From the NCBI RefSeq assembly GCF_009905375.1, contig NC_133652.1:22683339-22747338 (forward strand): a stretch of DNA of 64,000 nucleotides. The letters run 5' to 3'. A program made the translations under genes and the position numbers. Shown piece after piece: positions 63,279 to 64,000 of this stretch (position 1 is the stretch's first letter; each line of letters opens with the position of its first letter). Under the pieces are notes generated by a model. That model was not told the DNA's origin and ran no database searches. It worked only from the letters and a program-made list of their open reading frames with translations. The stretch is from Apium graveolens. Its lineage: Eukaryota > Streptophyta > Magnoliopsida > Apiales > Apiaceae.

Positions 63279-64000
63279 TGTTATATATTTGAATGACTTT
63301 TAACCTTACAACTTACCCCAATAATTCTCACACCCTTTGGCTTTTCATTTTACACCATTTGGCTTTTCATGCTACTTGTAACCTATAAACTCTAGCCCTA
63401 TATAAACCATTGTAAGATATGTGATTGATATATGAAATGAAAATCTTCTCTATTCTCTTAGTAATTTTGTTCTTGTAATGCTCTCTATATAATATATTCT
63501 ATATTAGTTTGTAACACGTTATCAGCACGAAAGCTAATAAGATCTGTGGGTGCACCAGAAGGAGAAGTTGGTTTACGAGTTTACACGAGTTTCTTGTCAA
63601 CACAAGTACTAGTACTAGCTGGGTGATCATTACTTCCTGTCTCTACAAAAGGTATGCCCATGTTTTAATTGTTAAATGAATATATTACCGCAGGCATGAT
63701 TGCATGTTAGTAAAACTAGATCCATAACATGCTAGTCTATTCTTTTAGTTCATATTTGTCATGTTCACGTATTACACTTTGCGGGTGGTTAAATATATAA
63801 GTGGATGCCTGTATAATATTCTGTACTAATCATTTATGCTAATTGCTTGACCTGATTTTCATGTCTGCTTAGTTGAACATTTACTTAAGTAAAATTAAAA
63901 TCACTTCACTTGTTTTTCTGCTTCATGAATTATTTGTATTAGTTCTTATGTTATCCCTTGCAAATTACTTAAGTGGCTTGATATTTTTATGCTATAAAAA
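63279..64000 (+). mobile_element. 5' end of a further copia element (runs out of the window)
   Basis: A probable 5' LTR (63279-63516, 238 bp) starts TGTTATATATTTG and ends TTTGTAACA. It is followed by CGTTATCAGCACGAAAGC, the same leader motif that follows the Copia A 5' LTR. The remaining leader has no ORF up to the window end. The right LTR is outside, so the left LTR boundary rests only on the TG/CA ends. A solo or truncated element is possible. Confidence 0.65.

Overview
This window is nuclear DNA of a flowering plant, probably a eudicot. It is AT-rich and has spliced coding sequence. It holds Ty1/copia and Ty3/gypsy LTR retrotransposons of plant type: a Sirevirus-like copia and two Tat-like gypsy elements with two RNase H domains. 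It also holds a remnant of a plant HECT ubiquitin ligase of the UPL5 type. Family-level placement (perhaps an asterid such as Apiaceae) is only an impression. Most of the window is nested transposable elements, and every gene-sized ORF except a few belongs to one.

Layout. 1-3497: AT-rich repeat debris, with tRNA-derived SINE-like units in tandem, a duplicated 450-bp unit and a Helitron-type 3' end. 3498-9220: an old degenerate copia element on the minus strand (Copia A). 9890-10085 and 28445-28741: the two halves of a MITE-like sequence split by the next element. 10086-28444: a minus-strand Tat-type gypsy element (Gypsy 1) with TSD ATAGT. It carries a plus-strand copia (Copia B, 15107-22424); a deletion at that copia's right end also removed the host element's integrase. 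28742-34900: host sequence with a possible small spliced minus-strand gene (about 31.4-33.5 kb) and a tRNA-derived SINE. 34907-62835: a UPL5-like gene cut in two by a second gypsy element of the same family (Gypsy 2, 35529-60663, plus strand, TSD ATTAT). Gypsy 2 carries a young minus-strand Sirevirus-like copia (47583-58624, TSD GCGTC). 63279-64000: the 5' LTR and leader of a further copia that runs out of the window.

How the parts work together. Both gypsy elements encode gag-protease-RT-RNase H-second RNase H-integrase on their sense strand. Between pol and the 3' LTR each also carries a convergent antisense gene: TATA box, noncoding first exon and three coding exons, encoding a protein with a 'putative gypsy type transposon' (Transposase_28-like) region followed by a coiled coil. 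In Gypsy 2 the antisense reading frame (718 codons over three exons with consensus splice sites) is intact, although its gag-pol has two frameshifts and two internal stops. In Gypsy 1 the same splice sites are kept, but exon 4 has two 1-bp deletions. Both elements are strewn with a palindromic decamer, GGACGCGTCC, and near variants. The Sirevirus-like element has two further ORFs after pol, each behind a TATA-like sequence, and a scattered motif of its own (TCAGAACTTA).

Relative ages from LTR pairs compared by eye: Copia A about 17 differences in 256 bp; Gypsy 1 a few per cent; Gypsy 2 about 2%; Copia B 6 in 659 bp; Sirevirus-like element 2 in 612 bp. This order agrees with the nesting.
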